Positions 46,601 through 58,328 of a DNA stretch of 64,000 bases are shown here, piece by piece. The notes below the pieces were generated by a model that was not told the DNA's origin, did not search any database, and saw only the letters and a list, made by a program, of their open reading frames with translations. Each line of letters begins with the position of its first letter. Positions within the stretch are counted from its first letter, which is position 1. The stretch is from contig JBAJFG010000241.1 of the NCBI GenBank assembly GCA_037903475.1, forward strand, positions 1 through 64,000. The letters run 5' to 3'. The position numbers were made by a program, and so were the translations under genes. This stretch comes from Ancylostoma caninum. Lineage: Eukaryota > Nematoda > Chromadorea > Rhabditida > Ancylostomatidae.

Positions 46601-49600
46601 AAACACACCTTCGATGACGAAGATCGAGAAGATGACTTTGCCTGAAAGTCGTAATTTAGCTTAGATAACAAGCAAACAATAAACAACTGCAAAAGTTTTT
46701 CTGAAGTAATTACAAACTAGACTCCTACCAAATTTAATCGCAGCCTAAGGTTATAAAAATAAGGGAACAAACCGATTTACAGCATGAAGTTCTCGACATG
46801 ATTTGCAAGTCGTTAGAATGAGCACTTGTTGCCTGCAATGAATGTTTTAGTGTATAAACAGAGAATGGAACGTGTCACGCACGGTACATATATCCGAGAA
46901 ACAGTGGTACTTTCTGGCAATCAATGGAGTTCTAGGGATTCACGTCTATGTACAGTGGACGTCAATGGCGGTGGCCCATCCACGGCCTCGAAAAGGACGC
47001 AACGCAACCGCGCTGCGCGGGCTGGGATCAGTGATGTCTGCCGCCGGGATGCTATTTCTGGTCGCTTTACTCCCGATTTGGTCGAAAATCCTAAAAGTCG
47101 AATAGAAAAGCGGCTAGATATAACATAGCAGCGGCAGAAAACATCGTTCATGACACACGCGGCGCGGTTGCGCGGCGTACTTCTCGAGGCCGCAGATGGG
47201 CCATCGCCATTGACGTCTACTGTAGAAACCGAATATGTACAGTACGCTTGATGATGACGGTAGGAGAAGAAAAATCAGAATAATTAGAATTCCAGGTAAA
47301 GGTGCCCTAGTTCACAACAGAAGTCAAACGAGTGTCATATACAAAGTCTAGTTCTTCTATGCAAAAAGAAAGTCTATAGCGGTACCAGTTACTAATACAT
47401 CACACATACTGACATCAAACACGGAAACGTATAGCTGTGATGAGACATTCGGAGTGAAACTGTAGCCGGAACTATAGAGGCGTTTTTAGGGTCTCTTCAT
47501 CAGCTGGCGCGAAGCCAGCAGCTGCGACTCCAGACGGACGGTTCAATCGTACACAGTGACTCGCTATACAGAATAAACTTTTCACCTGAGAGCACCAGGA
47601 AATGATACAAAGTCTATACTTTCAATTACTATACAGTAACATGTGGCTCAAATGCGGAAATGTGAGACACAACGATGAATGGAAGAAAATCACTAGGATC
47701 CTAGGATCCGCGAGTCTTGTGAAATCGATAACCGGACATGTTTGAACTTGCAATAAACAAGTATCTGCCGTGTGGTCCCGCCGCGATTGTCACGAATGCA
47801 CTGGTTTATTCGTGTGAGCGTCAATGATGGTACGTTTTCCACGGACGCGGGAGGTGCGCAGCGCGACCGCGTTGCTTGCGCTGGAATCGGCGCTAAAATG
47901 ACGAATCAGGGTTCTCTTAGTAGTTTTTCATCATATCTGATTGGTGCTAACCATCAAGAAAACTAATTGTCAGGAAAACACTATGGTTTGTTGTCGCGGA
48001 GAGGATTCTAGCGTAAGCGGCGCAGTAGACGCTCCGTTCTTCTCGAGACCACAGAAAACGTGCCCTCATCGACGCCTAATGTATTATTTTGAGACACATG
48101 AATGCTGTTGCTCATGACATATCGCATATCCTTTCTTGTCATATGGGGAAACTGGAAGAAGCAAGCCTGAGAGCATCTGTACTCGGGAATCGAATAACCT
48201 GAAATGCTGTTTAGTATATAATCACCTGCTCTTATGCTAAAGTTGCAATTTCATGCACGGATACTACGCTGATTTTCCCGGAAATACCAACAAGTCGTAC
48301 ATCCTTGGAATATAGAAAAATTGTAGCCTACTTGCATCCTCCGACTCCGTTCTTGTGTGCACCGTTTCATCGCCGTAGAATTGACTGTAAAGTCTGGAGC
48401 TCACCTAAGTATTGCCCATTATATTCTACCTGGAGTATACCACCACTGCGTCGCTGTTGCTCGGGCGGCATCGTTTCGATACGTATCGATTCTCAGTAAT
48501 GACGCTATGAATGCCACGCTCAAAGTCGGTAGGCGTCAGTCAGTGTTGCTGACAGCCACGCTGAACGCTATACTCCATTTAAAGGCAGCAGGAGCTGAAA
48601 TCCTCGACTCCGAGCTGAGCTGTGGGTGATGAAGTACAGATTCAGCACATCATAAATGTGAAACGAACACAGACAGTGATGGCTTACCTGTAGAGAAAAT
48701 GGAACATTCGTCGCGAACACACCTGGCCGTGTTCGCGCGCGGACGAGTTTTCCCCGGCGCGAAAGCCATTGCGACGCGTGGTTTTGGCCGAGTCCCGCCA
48801 TGAAACCCTGTGAATTGAGTGCATTCCGTTTTCCCTTTGCGCCAAACCACGCACCGCAATGGCTTTTGCGCCGAGGAAAACTCGTCCGTGCGCGAACACT
48901 GCCAGGCGTGTTTGCGACGAATGTTCCATTTTCTCTGCAGGTAAGCCATCATTGTCTGTGTTCGCTTCACATTTATGATGTGCCAAGTCTGTTCTTCACC
49001 ACCCGCAGCTCAGCTCAGAGTCGAGAATTTCAGCTCCTGCTGCCTTTAAGGTATAGTTGGAACTAATGAGCCTGGAAATTGTAGTCATCTCTTGAATGCT
49101 TTTGAATGTGCTATTTTTTGGAGTTATTCACTACAAAATTCGTATATCTCTTCATAAAAAGAGACAGTACTATCATCAAACATTCATTGGCTCATCCTAA
49201 ATAGCAATGCTCGCAGGGAATTTCGAATGCGAAACATTAAAATGCAGCTATACATGTAAGCCAATGAAGCAGTAATAGATAATAGCAAACAAAAAAACCT
49301 TCTTGCTGTAGGTTATTACGTTTCAGAAGCTTGCTCGCAGATTCGGAAGTGCTGTCGAAGTGCCGTCCAAGAACCAGCGACATTACCAAGCTATGGACAT
49401 CAGCTACCGCGAGCTGTCCATTCTAATCACGCCAATATACAATGAGCATCGATGAAAGTGCGTTTTTCGCGAACTCGCGCAGCACGCGACGCGAGCGCGC
49501 CGCTTGCGCAGGAATCGCCGCCTCAATAGCAAATCATTGGGTTTTCTTGATAGTTTTTCATCCTATTTGATGTCAACTATCGGGAAAGCTAACTAACCAT

Positions 49601-52222
49601 CAAGAAAACCCTACAATTTGAAATCACTGCGATGATTCTAGCGCTGAGCGGTACTGTTGTGGCACGTGCTTCCCGATTCCGCGAAAAACGCACATCCATT
49701 GACGCTCTCTGTACACGCCATCCCACAGTCTAAACCTTGTGTTCCATCATCGTGGTATAATGGCAGAAACCAAGCCTGGCATATACATACAATTCTCAAA
49801 AAAGTTTCATTTGACAGAACAGTGCTCAATCCAAGGCATGGAAGGCAGTGAATGGTGAATGAAATTCAACTTCAAAAATCAAAACATTAAATACTGTTCT
49901 CCTCATTGACAACAACAATAAACATATGGTACAGAGAAATCAATGGAAAAAATCCACTCGGGAAGGATAAATACTGTAAGGAAATGCACAACACTTCAGC
50001 AATTTTAGTGTCCTGAAGAGAGCAGAAAAAGATCATATACGCTGGCGAAGCTCTTGGATGAAATACGTTAGAAAGATATAAAAAGCGACCGGAAAGTTGG
50101 TAGTAGTATCCCCGTGTCTTCACAAAGTAGGCTAGGCACATCCGAATTAGCGAAGGAGAAATTAGCAGAGAAAAAACAACAACGTAACAAACTGGAATAA
50201 TGTTCCTAGTTACAGAATTCGACATCGAGGTCTGTAACATAGCCATCTTAGGGACAACAATTCTACACGTGTGAATTCAAGCTAAATTCACTGTTGGGAT
50301 CGTTGAGTTGTCCAAGATGTTCGTGCCACAGCTTCTTGAGAACATCCCATGGTGATTCCGCATTAGTACTCACAAAACTAGTAAGTGGGCAACTTCTAGA
50401 ACAAAACAGTTGTTGTCAGAAGCGATCTCCAATTGAAATTAGACATCTGTATCAAGTTTTAATGTTCAGGGAACTCCGGCTGGTTCATACCCACACTGCA
50501 GGGATGCGAACAACGACATCCGACACTTGGCAGGAACACACTTCTACGTAATGGATACGACTTACACGATGGGACCTTCTTTCTGTGTGCTCGCCAATCT
50601 TCTATTAATCTTTTACTCCTAAGTCTCTTACTATAAGTTCAGTGTGGTTTATAAGTATCCGAAACTAAGAAACTAAAAGGGTTCTCGCCCCAGGCGTCTT
50701 TCTTTCTCTTGTGGTTCAAACCAAAACTGACTACACGACGCAGTGCACCTAGCCGCGTCGCGGCTGTCCTTGCGCAAGAAGCGGCAAGAAGCGATAGAGT
50801 GATCATCTGCGGACAACCACAGTGCCGCTCCGCTTACGAGCGTACTGCGTCGTGCGCCCGTCAGCAGCAGGAGTTCCCTCTAGCCTGAAGTCACTTTTGA
50901 TCCTACTTAAGATGTAGGTAATTGCAAACGGAAGCACACCATATAGAAAGGCACATACATGTCTTTGGCCTTCTGCTTAGCAGCATTTCTCTCCAGGATT
51001 TCGGTGAGTGTGAGCGGCCCCTTCTTCTTCTTTTCGACCGGCACCTTCAGTGAAGTCTTCAGTAAAATCATAAGATGTGAGCAATAAGTTTTAGTTCTGA
51101 TCTTTCCTTAATAGCTGTAGTTTGTTCTCAGAGCTGAGACTCCAGGATTACAGCGACTTTTGTTCTTTGGTCGTCCTCAGCGCCAACGTACATCGAGTGA
51201 GCGTCGATGCTGGTGCGTTTTCCGCGGATACGGAAAGCACGCGGCGCGGCCGGGCCGCTCGTGCTGGAATTGCCGCCGCAGTGGCAAATCATGGTTTTCT
51301 TGACAGTTGATAGTTTTCCATCACAGATGACCATCGAACCATTAACTATCGAAAAAACTAATACTAAGCAACTGTAAAGAAAACCCTATAGCAACTATAA
51401 AGAAAACCCTATAGTTTGTTGTCGCGGCGAGGATTCCAGCGCGAGCAGCGCGGCTGCGCCGTGTACTTGCCGAACCACACCACCGTCGATACTCGTTACA
51501 GTATGCAGTGCATAGGTATTTTAGGCTTGAAAAGGATGTTACTATACCGAGAGCTGTCCCAATAAAAAACGCTGCAATCATGGATTTTCAACTCTATGAA
51601 CAAAGCGAAATGAGATATGAAGCTTTGAGAAGAAAGAATTCTGCAGTAACGATAGTGCTAGCGCTCGAGATGTTCGAGGGCCTATTTCTGCATAACAAGG
51701 GCCGGCCAAAACCTGCTACCGAGTGCTGGCTCAAATTTCGATAATTCTATTGGGAAACGGTCTAGGAGGTGTCACATCCACTGGAGAATCTGTCATCTTC
51801 TTACCACCACTTCTCCCCCTTCTCCACATCCAGAAGCTCCTATTTCTCAAGAAAAAAATTCGCCAAACATAAGGAAATATAACGATGTTCTCCTTGTTCT
51901 TCACACAAGACGTCAGGCCTTGCTCATACGATAAACAATAATCACTGCTGATCGAAGTTATTACGCCTTCTGCCCAGGTTATTGTTCATTAAAGTTGTGG
52001 AAAAAAATTTAAAAAAACTGTGGACATGTGGTACGCCTACAGGTGAGCAAAACCTTTTTTGACACTTACAGGATGTTTGCTTCGTTTCCTCCTATTAGCG
52101 AGAGATGCCTTCTTGGCTAATTCCTTTTTTCGAAGCCAAGCCTTGTTCGAGGAACGTAGCCTCATCCGAAAGACGGCTTTCGGCTTTGGCTTGACCCCGT
52201 TCGAGGAGGCTTCCTCTCTCTC
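43696..52222 (-). CDS. Ser/Lys-rich exons upstream of the DPF-like core, likely N-terminal extension
   Basis: Five minus-strand exon candidates have good splice sites: 52070-52222 (ends KRSKHP), 50959-51056 (contains PVEKKKKGPLTLTEILERNA), 46609-46641 (AKSSSRSSSSK), 44322-44438 (VRVSTAPPSKKVGNGSSS...) and 43696-43800 (GGTCSDAARSKSDVS...). Exons from 46641 down join in phase 0 to the DPF exon 43523-43608, so a longer DPF isoform is plausible. The link from 50959-51056 to 46609-46641 does not keep phase with its best donor (AT/gtatgt). Either a weaker donor 4 bases on (gtgcct) is used, an exon is missing, or the two upstream exons belong elsewhere. Composition is basic and Ser-rich, nuclear-like, with no known domain. 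The first exon with a start codon was not found. Confidence 0.5.
44439..46608. other. Long intron or spacer, no supported exon
   Basis: The stretch holds a 28-bp tandem repeat at 46357-46412 and a GC-rich block at 44870-45010. The plus-strand open frame at 44846-45259 spans that block but has no domain or splice support. Otherwise nothing is recognised. Confidence 0.45.
46357..46412. repeat. 28-bp tandem repeat, two copies
   Basis: Two identical units starting tatttctgccaaccctg (46357-46384 and 46385-46412) lie in an intron or spacer. Confidence 0.85.
46951..47224. mobile_element. Palindromic MITE-like element, family A (copy 2)
   Basis: The left end tacagtggacgtcaatggcg is mirrored at the right by cattgacgtctactgta. 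Internal blocks (gtggcccat, cggcctcgaaa) match copy 1 at 4513-4789. This copy is the better preserved of the two. Confidence 0.85.
47814..48075. mobile_element. Palindromic MITE-like element, family B (copy 2)
   Basis: The left arm reads gtgagcgtcaatgatgg, then a gcgcgaccgcg-type block. The core is tagtttttcatcatatctg with its partial complement, and the right arm ends ccctcatcgacgc. It is 262 bp and shares its layout with copies at 49444 and 51197. Confidence 0.8.
48568..49056. mobile_element. Long palindromic element, arms about 238 bp
   Basis: The left arm (about 48568-48806) and right arm (about 48818-49056) are reverse complements with small differences over almost their whole length. 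Both contain the ggcagcaggagctgaaat, tgatggcttacctg and gaggaaaactcgtccg-type blocks. The spacer is around 11 bp, so it is almost a perfect hairpin. It is not coding. Confidence 0.9.
49444..49708. mobile_element. Palindromic MITE-like element, family B (copy 3)
   Basis: It begins gagcatcgatgaaagtgcg and ends cgcacatccattgacgctc. Its core has ttcttgatagtttttcatcc and the complementary gaaaaccctac motif. Confidence 0.8.
51197..51495. mobile_element. Palindromic MITE-like element, family B (copy 4)
   Basis: It begins gtgagcgtcgatgctggtgc and ends caccaccgtcgatactc. An internal 20-25 bp motif (taaagaaaaccctatag) is tandemly duplicated at about 51384-51418, a local expansion not seen in the other copies. 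Confidence 0.8.
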
Positions 52223-53756
52223 CTAAATGATGGCGCTCAAAGTTAGAAGCAAAGCACAGGAAACGTCAATCCCGATCACACCTCTCTGCGGCCTGTGGTG
52301 CCGCACCATCCTCGCAGCGCGGCTGCGCGCTGTGAATGTCAGGTTATGCATCGGCCGCGTCGCGTAGATGGTGCGGTGCTGCAGGTCGCGGAAAGATGCA
52401 ATCGTGATTGATGCTCCGTTTAAAAGTAGTTGAAATGAAGTTGAGATGTTGAGATGAAATGGAAAAAGTAAGGCTTGAGGAGTCCCAGAAATCATTAGCA
52501 CCTGCAATTTCCTTGTCATTCCCCTTGTTATCATTTTCACACCAGCAATACCACAACTTGCTCGGACACTGAAATAAACTACATCACTTCAAGAACAGGG
52601 AAACGCATCACGGATCCTCAAGACATCTAACGGAAACAGCCGTAGACAAGACACTGGTGAGAAGTCCTTTACGAAACATTTATTACATGATATTATCAAC
52701 AAGAAGCAGAATAGGACAACGATGTTTGCAAAAAGAAAATCGAAATAAAACGCACAGAAAAAGGGACTTAAAGTTACCACTCAAGAGGCATACTGTTAAC
52801 GGTTGGTGCTTAAACAAAGAAGAAGCGAACTGACAAACAAGAACTAAAAATGCAGGAGTAACATGCTATCTATGAGGAAGAGTAAAAACGATACCATAAC
52901 GTACAACAATGTAACCAACACAGTATGATGCACAGAAACAACGGAGCATATAACGGAGAAGTGATAGGAAAAACAATACAGCGTTATTCATTTATACTAC
53001 AACAGAAATGAAGTTCACTGCAGAAATATCCAAATTACTTCAACGCGATTTGTGCCAAACTCAATGGAACGAAGTTTATAGTTTGTATCGGTCCTATTTT
53101 GTGCAAGGCACTGGAGTGTTCGATGGCAAGATGTGCCGCAGGCTGGAGAAGTGTAGACGTGCTATGAACAGAAGCATTATAACGGCGTGAGAAATGTAGC
53201 CATCAAAATCTTCACATACCTCATTCGTACCTCTCACGCGTTAAAATCGGAGTGGTATTTGGTTTTATAGCTCACGTCTTCCTTCTCCTACAATGAAGAA
53301 CGGTTGGTAGCAAGGTTAACTGGGCTGGTAAGAAACCAAATTACAAACAACCAACCTCTGGATCGTGCCTGGAGCGCCTTGTCACAAATGTTATTCGGAG
53401 GTGGAGCAACCACTGTCCGCCACCCACCATGGTTACACTTGTTCTGCATCCAATCACGCTGCATACCGTATGACAAGCGTTACAGTAGTCGACAACAACA
53501 CCATGAAGACCCGAACTTGCAAAGATTACTTATTACCTTTTTTTAGTGGACTTTTCCACATTTGCTCTCAGTCATAATCACGAAATGAGAGAAGCAAATC
53601 ACTTCACAGTTCCAGGAATAAGAACCTCTGCCAGTCAGTCTGGGTGCACAGGGTGGCCCGAAATTAGGACTGCAACAAGCGTTTCGCCTCCATGGGGATT
53701 TATTTCGCACCGTAGTCAAACTCAGGTAAGGTCCTTTCTGGGATCTTTCACCAGAA
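52223..53756. other. Spacer left of the segmental duplication
   Basis: No exon is supported. The segment at about 53400-53480 (ggtggagcaaccactg ... cgctgcataccgtatg) resembles 63262-63340, just right of the duplicated block. Related dispersed repeats therefore flank both outer ends of the duplication. Confidence 0.5.
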
Positions 53757-54727
53757 TTGCGCTCCTATGCTCAGGTCCCGTTAGGTACATATAGGACTGG
53801 GGCAAGCCCAAGTTTCAGCACCTACTGGCTCTATAGAGGGGCCACGTAACTGCCCGGTTCCCGATCAATTCAATTAGTAGATTTTTGCAGTACCTAGGAC
53901 ATAGCCTTGCCCCACACATCCTCATAGTTTGGACTTATCGTAGAAGCACTCCAAAACTTAGAGGAAAACATATGTTAACCACTAGCGCGTCACCGTCAGC
54001 GACTTCACTCAACGCCTCGGAGACTGCCTGGAAGCTGATCAAGGATCTCTTAATAGAAAGTGTTGTCCTTTGTTCAAAGTGAGACAAAGAACAAAAATGT
54101 CATGACAATCCCTTTGTTTTGTGCATTCTTCCTTGTTACCGTAATTTTGGGCCATCCTGAACTGCCACCGAGTTAATTGCCAGCCCGAGTTTCTAATGGA
54201 TGTTCTCAAAGGATTACCACCGTTCACTGCAGCTTCAAGGAACCTTTCGCTGGTACTGACATCTTCTGAGTCTGGAGGATAGATTGACTGCAGCAGCCTA
54301 AAAGAATTTCATAGGTAATAGTAAGGATAGATAACAAAATTTTAGAATATTCAAGGAAAAATGGAAGAAGGGGAACTGTTGTGACCATTAGTTCCAACTA
54401 CAGAACACACATACCTTCTTCAGATAAGCCTCGTTGATTACAGCAATATTTTGAAAACTGAAAAGGCTTAATGAAAAAATAAAACATGGAAATGACTGCA
54501 AATGCCTGTAGAAATCACCTCACGGAGCCATCACCATTAAACACACAGAAAAAACTTCTCACAAAATAACACTTTAATTCTGGACATTAAAGTGGACAAA
54601 TAAAAAACAAATACAAAAGAAGAGCATCACAAACCCCCTGAGGGTAAGGAAACACATACACTATCTTCTCAACATACACTATCTTTGAGGTGCAATAAAA
54701 GTGAGCAGATAGGTGGTACAGATGAGA

Positions 54728-56944
54728 TCACTCCTGGTGGTCGCCGCTAGGTCCCATCGGCTCAGGCTCACGTGCGTCACTAAGTTCCGAGGAGTTTTGT
54801 TCCTAAAAGAAAAACTATCGAAACCGCAGAATGAAACGCAAGCTCATCCAAGACGTAGAAGATGAAGTGTGTTTTTGCAACAAACCTCCAAATCAGCAGC
54901 TTCACCTGCGCCGTTGTTGGGATTCTTATTCTCGATGATATTCTCTTCATTTTCCGAGGTGGTTTTGGCGGCGGTGGACTCGTTTTCCTGTCCATAAAGA
55001 ACTTTGCTCGCTAAGTTACTTAACCGGTGTTCATCTACTCGATTATTCTTCAACCAGGCTACGGTATCCCACCTTCAAAAACCTCGATCGTCTTCAATAC
55101 ATAAGCCTGATTCAAATCCAGCATTAATTGCCTCGCAAATTCATTCTTGGAAAAAATTTGTAATCCGAATAGGTAGCGTTTTGGTTTTTGACTATAGAAA
55201 AGATGTTTGTTTTTTTTTTCAGGAAAGACAATGCAGAAGCTTCTCATTTTGATTGGCAACTTGAACGAGCATATTTCGCAACATTCCTTTGCCTGCCCCA
55301 AAATCAACGAAAAGGCGAGGAATGAGGAGCGAGGGACGGGTAGGAGGGGGGGGGGGGGGGAAGGGAGGCAAACGTGCTTACCGTGGATATAGTGTGTTTC
55401 ACCGGGGAACATAGATGTGAAGATATTAGAGAACAAGACAGCGCGAGAAATAGTGCCGTATTCGCGGAGGCAGCCGAGAAATGCAGATCGTAGGCACAAA
55501 CACTCAACTATCGTCGCTTTTGAAATGGACTATATCGCATCTGCATTGCAAAATAACTCCGTTTTCCACGGTCAAGGTAGGACTACCACAAGATGTTGGG
55601 ACTAAATGTCAATTTCAGGCAGAAAAAAAAAAAACGCAAACGCATACGGGGTAATGTTCACTGTCGTGATAAGCACATGAACCCTACCCAACATTTTAGA
55701 CTTGCACTATACGACGATCACCGTAAACTCGCGAAAATGACGTCTTGGCACAAAGTGTACATGGCTGGCAGATTTTGAGCGGAAATTTCTCGACGAGATT
55801 CGGAGTGAAGAGCGGGACTGCACAGCTGACCTCATGCAATACACTAATGAACTTACTCCTATTGTAGAAAGAAAGTGTCACTGATCCTTCTTCTAACCCT
55901 TTTTTTGAGTCAGTCAGGAAAGCAGTTTATTTATGTACTAAACTAAAGTCACTTACGCTGGCCTGGTTCGCCTGTTCCGCAGGGGGCGAAATTTCAAGTT
56001 TCGGCGATTTCTTCGAAACATATCTTACGCGCTTCTTCGCACGAGTATGAACGGAAGGAGTTGCTGGCCCATCCTCGTGCTGAAACGAAGAATAAAAGAA
56101 AATGAAAGGTTACTTCTTAGCGAATGAGATGAAGTACCCTGGCTCTCTTTTGAGCTCTGGTCAACATGGCGTAAACAAGTAGCGGTAGAGTAAACCAATT
56201 AACCCTGAAAGAATATTATCGCTATGGACACGCAAAATTCGGCACGGATCACCTTTACAAACACCTCACGGAGCAAGTCTCATTATAACTCTGGTTGACA
56301 ACCAATTTCAAGCATACCTTATACCAGACCATAATTAGATTTCTTTATATTACTATAACATTTCAACAGTGAAACTTAAACTTATCGAGTAGTACATACG
56401 CAGAGAACACGGAAATAAGTAGGTAAAGAGCAAAAGCGCTTGAAGAAAGCATAGTACATAGTAGCTCAAACGAATTTGTGTGAATTCACCGCGGAGTACA
56501 GTATCAGAAAAATATCAGATAATTAATGCTCTGAAGGAAAAAACAGTATTACAATAGGCAATGGAAACAATATTGCATCAATGAGAGAGTGTAGAGTGAA
56601 AAAAAAAAACTACAGCGCTATCCATTAATATGCCGGTGAGAAGGATACACTTCAGAGAGTAGGTGCCCACACTTTGGGCAATCCGGGATCGCAGGTAGAT
56701 CCCGCCATCCAGAGTGAAAGGAAGCAAGTAGTTGCCTAGTTTATCCTCTATCCAGGCTAGGTTCCACAGTATTCGACAAGGAGAATTGAGACTGAAGATG
56801 TTTATGGATCAGATGTGCTACGAAAAGGAACATGAACATCAACGCGCAATAGCAGAAAAATAGAAAAACTTCACATACCTGGCTTGAACTACACTGTATT
56901 TGCAGCTGGGCTGGAAAACGGCTCTACAGTTGGTTTTCGCCTTC
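54728..56944 (-). CDS. Unrecognised nuclear-type protein, 3' part, left duplicate
   Basis: Exons read right to left: 56879-56944 (KAKTNCRAVFQPSCKYSVVQ), about 56671-56791 (SLNSPCRILWNLAWIEDKLG, then NYLLPFTLDGGIYLRSRIAQ), 55957-56079 (HEDGPATPSVHTRAKKRVRY...), 54886-54987 (acidic, ENESTAAKTTSENEEN...) and 54728-54802 (EQNSSELSDAREPEPMG..., stop TGA 54728-54730). The last three join in phase 0. The second joins the first in phase 2, but its donor towards 55957-56079 is uncertain. The start of the gene is not inside this copy. The product looks like a globular segment followed by a basic then acidic tail, as in many chromatin proteins. I do not recognise it. Confidence 0.55.
55388..55525 (-). 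repeat. Dispersed short repeat, family E, inserted in the left duplicate
   Basis: The stretch from agtgtgtttcaccgg to cttttgaaatggac is the reverse-orientation relative of 2745-2880. The right duplicate goes straight from its G-rich run to the equivalent of the sequence after the repeat (near 60600-60640), so this is an insertion, or the right copy lost it. Confidence 0.65.
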
Positions 56945-57250
56945 CTGCAAGCACCAAAGATCGGTATTTAGGTTAATCATGCTAAAGATACCAATTCACA
57001 GTACAACCATCTTCTGAATCTTGTCCTGGGCGCCCTCTGGAACGCTACCGGTGGAGCAGGTGTAGGTCGTATGGCGCGATTCTTCGGGTGTCACTACAGA
57101 CATGGCGAATCTGGGGCGTGTTCGTACCACCCGGATTACGGTCACGCGCCGCGGTTTCCCTGGATCACACTGACGGAGCAACACAGCCACGGAAAGAGCG
57201 GAAAAACATGGTTCGCCCCACAGTATCCTTTTCGCTTCAGGACCGCGTTC

Positions 57251-57835
57251 GGTACTATTGTACTTCAGCGGCCCCACTATCGACCCCAAACTCAAAATCA
57301 TGGATTTCTCTGAAAACTTGCATACAGGGGTAATTCGATGTGCTGATCACGAATATCGTATTCACTTCCCATGATAGTATCGATTTTATCGATTTTTCCC
57401 CAGGTATGGACCTCCTCTCGGATCTCTCCGAAAATGTGCCTACTGGGGTTTCTGAAGGTGCGGGTTGCAAATATGATGAAGATTTCGCAAGAAAAGGTCG
57501 GCTTTGTGGGGAAAACTCCAGTAAAACCGGCAACTACACCGCCCTACAGATAAAAATCTGGAGAAAATCAATGAAATCGAGAATGTGATGCAAAACAGCT
57601 ATTATATTCGTGATCAGCAACTTCAAAAACCTCTAAATGCACTTTTTCAGAGAGATTTGAGATATGGGTAGAACTTGGAAGAAATCGATAAAATCAATAA
57701 AATCGATATTGTCATGCGAAATGAATATGATATTTGTGATCAGCACTTCGAATTACCCCTGTGTGCAAGTTTTCAGAGGAATCCATGATTTTGAGTTTCG
57801 GGTCGATAGTGGGGCCGCTCAAGTACAATAGTACC
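57251..57835. mobile_element. 585-bp palindromic transposon-like insertion with 8-bp target duplication
   Basis: The left end ggtactattgtacttcagcg is mirrored at the right by ctcaagtacaatagtacc. The inverted arms are over 150 bp each and include cccactatcgacccaaactc and a tgatcacgaatat motif. It is flanked by direct CCGCGTTC at 57243-57250 and 57836-57843. The right duplicate (near 62306-62315) has a single uninterrupted ccgcgttc, the empty site. The 8-bp duplication fits hAT-like or other 8-bp TSD superfamilies. It has no open transposase. Confidence 0.92.
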
Positions 57836-58146
57836 CCGCGTTCTTCCTCCTTAGCATTACGAAGTGTGTACCACAACCAATAACACCGGCCACTGATTTG
57901 CTTGGGTACCGTCCTATGAATCTCACCTTGCTGCAGCAGTTTCCGGATCCAGAGCGGAAACAAATTGGCGACAGCTCACGTACTTGCTAGTGTTAGCGTT
58001 GTTTAATGAGCGCACCCGCTGGTTTCGCAATAATACTGCGACCGCAACGCCACCGCACGCGACGCCACAAGCGCGGGATTTGTCATAGGTTGGCGGTCCC
58101 GAGCGGAAAAAAGATACTGTAGGCCAGGCCGTGTCCTTCCACTTCT

Positions 58147-58328
58147 TGATTACATGAGATACGTTCCCCACCTGCGCCGCGGCGGCCGCGCGGGGCTAGA
58201 GCATAGACAGGAGGGTGGTGGGTGGAGGCAGTACAGGGACCCGTTAGTAATCAGAGACGCAGAGAGCGAGAGGACTCGCGGTGCGCGGCAAGCTCTGGCC
58301 GTGGCTGGGGAACGTATCTCGTGCAACC
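58147..58328. mobile_element. 182-bp GC-rich inverted-repeat insertion with 8-bp target duplication
   Basis: The sequence gagatacgttcccca near the left end is mirrored by tggggaacgtatctc near the right end. CCACTTCT flanks it at 58139-58146 and 58329-58336. The right duplicate lacks the whole segment at the matching point (near 62605-62625). The termini outside the 15-bp core are diverged. Confidence 0.8.

Noticed and set aside
46826..47151. Open frames on both strands around 46.8-47.15 kb
   Set aside because: They sit in MITE family A copy 2; no coding evidence.
49887..50246. 119-codon minus-strand hydrophobic open frame
   Set aside because: It could suggest a membrane protein, but it is AT-rich intronic sequence with no splice or start support and no recognisable motif.
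54039..54300. Minus-strand reading ending GGNPLRTSIRNSGWQLTRWQ, present in both duplicates
   Set aside because: It resembles a dispersed repeat rather than a host exon, and no flanking exons join in phase, so it is not annotated as a gene.
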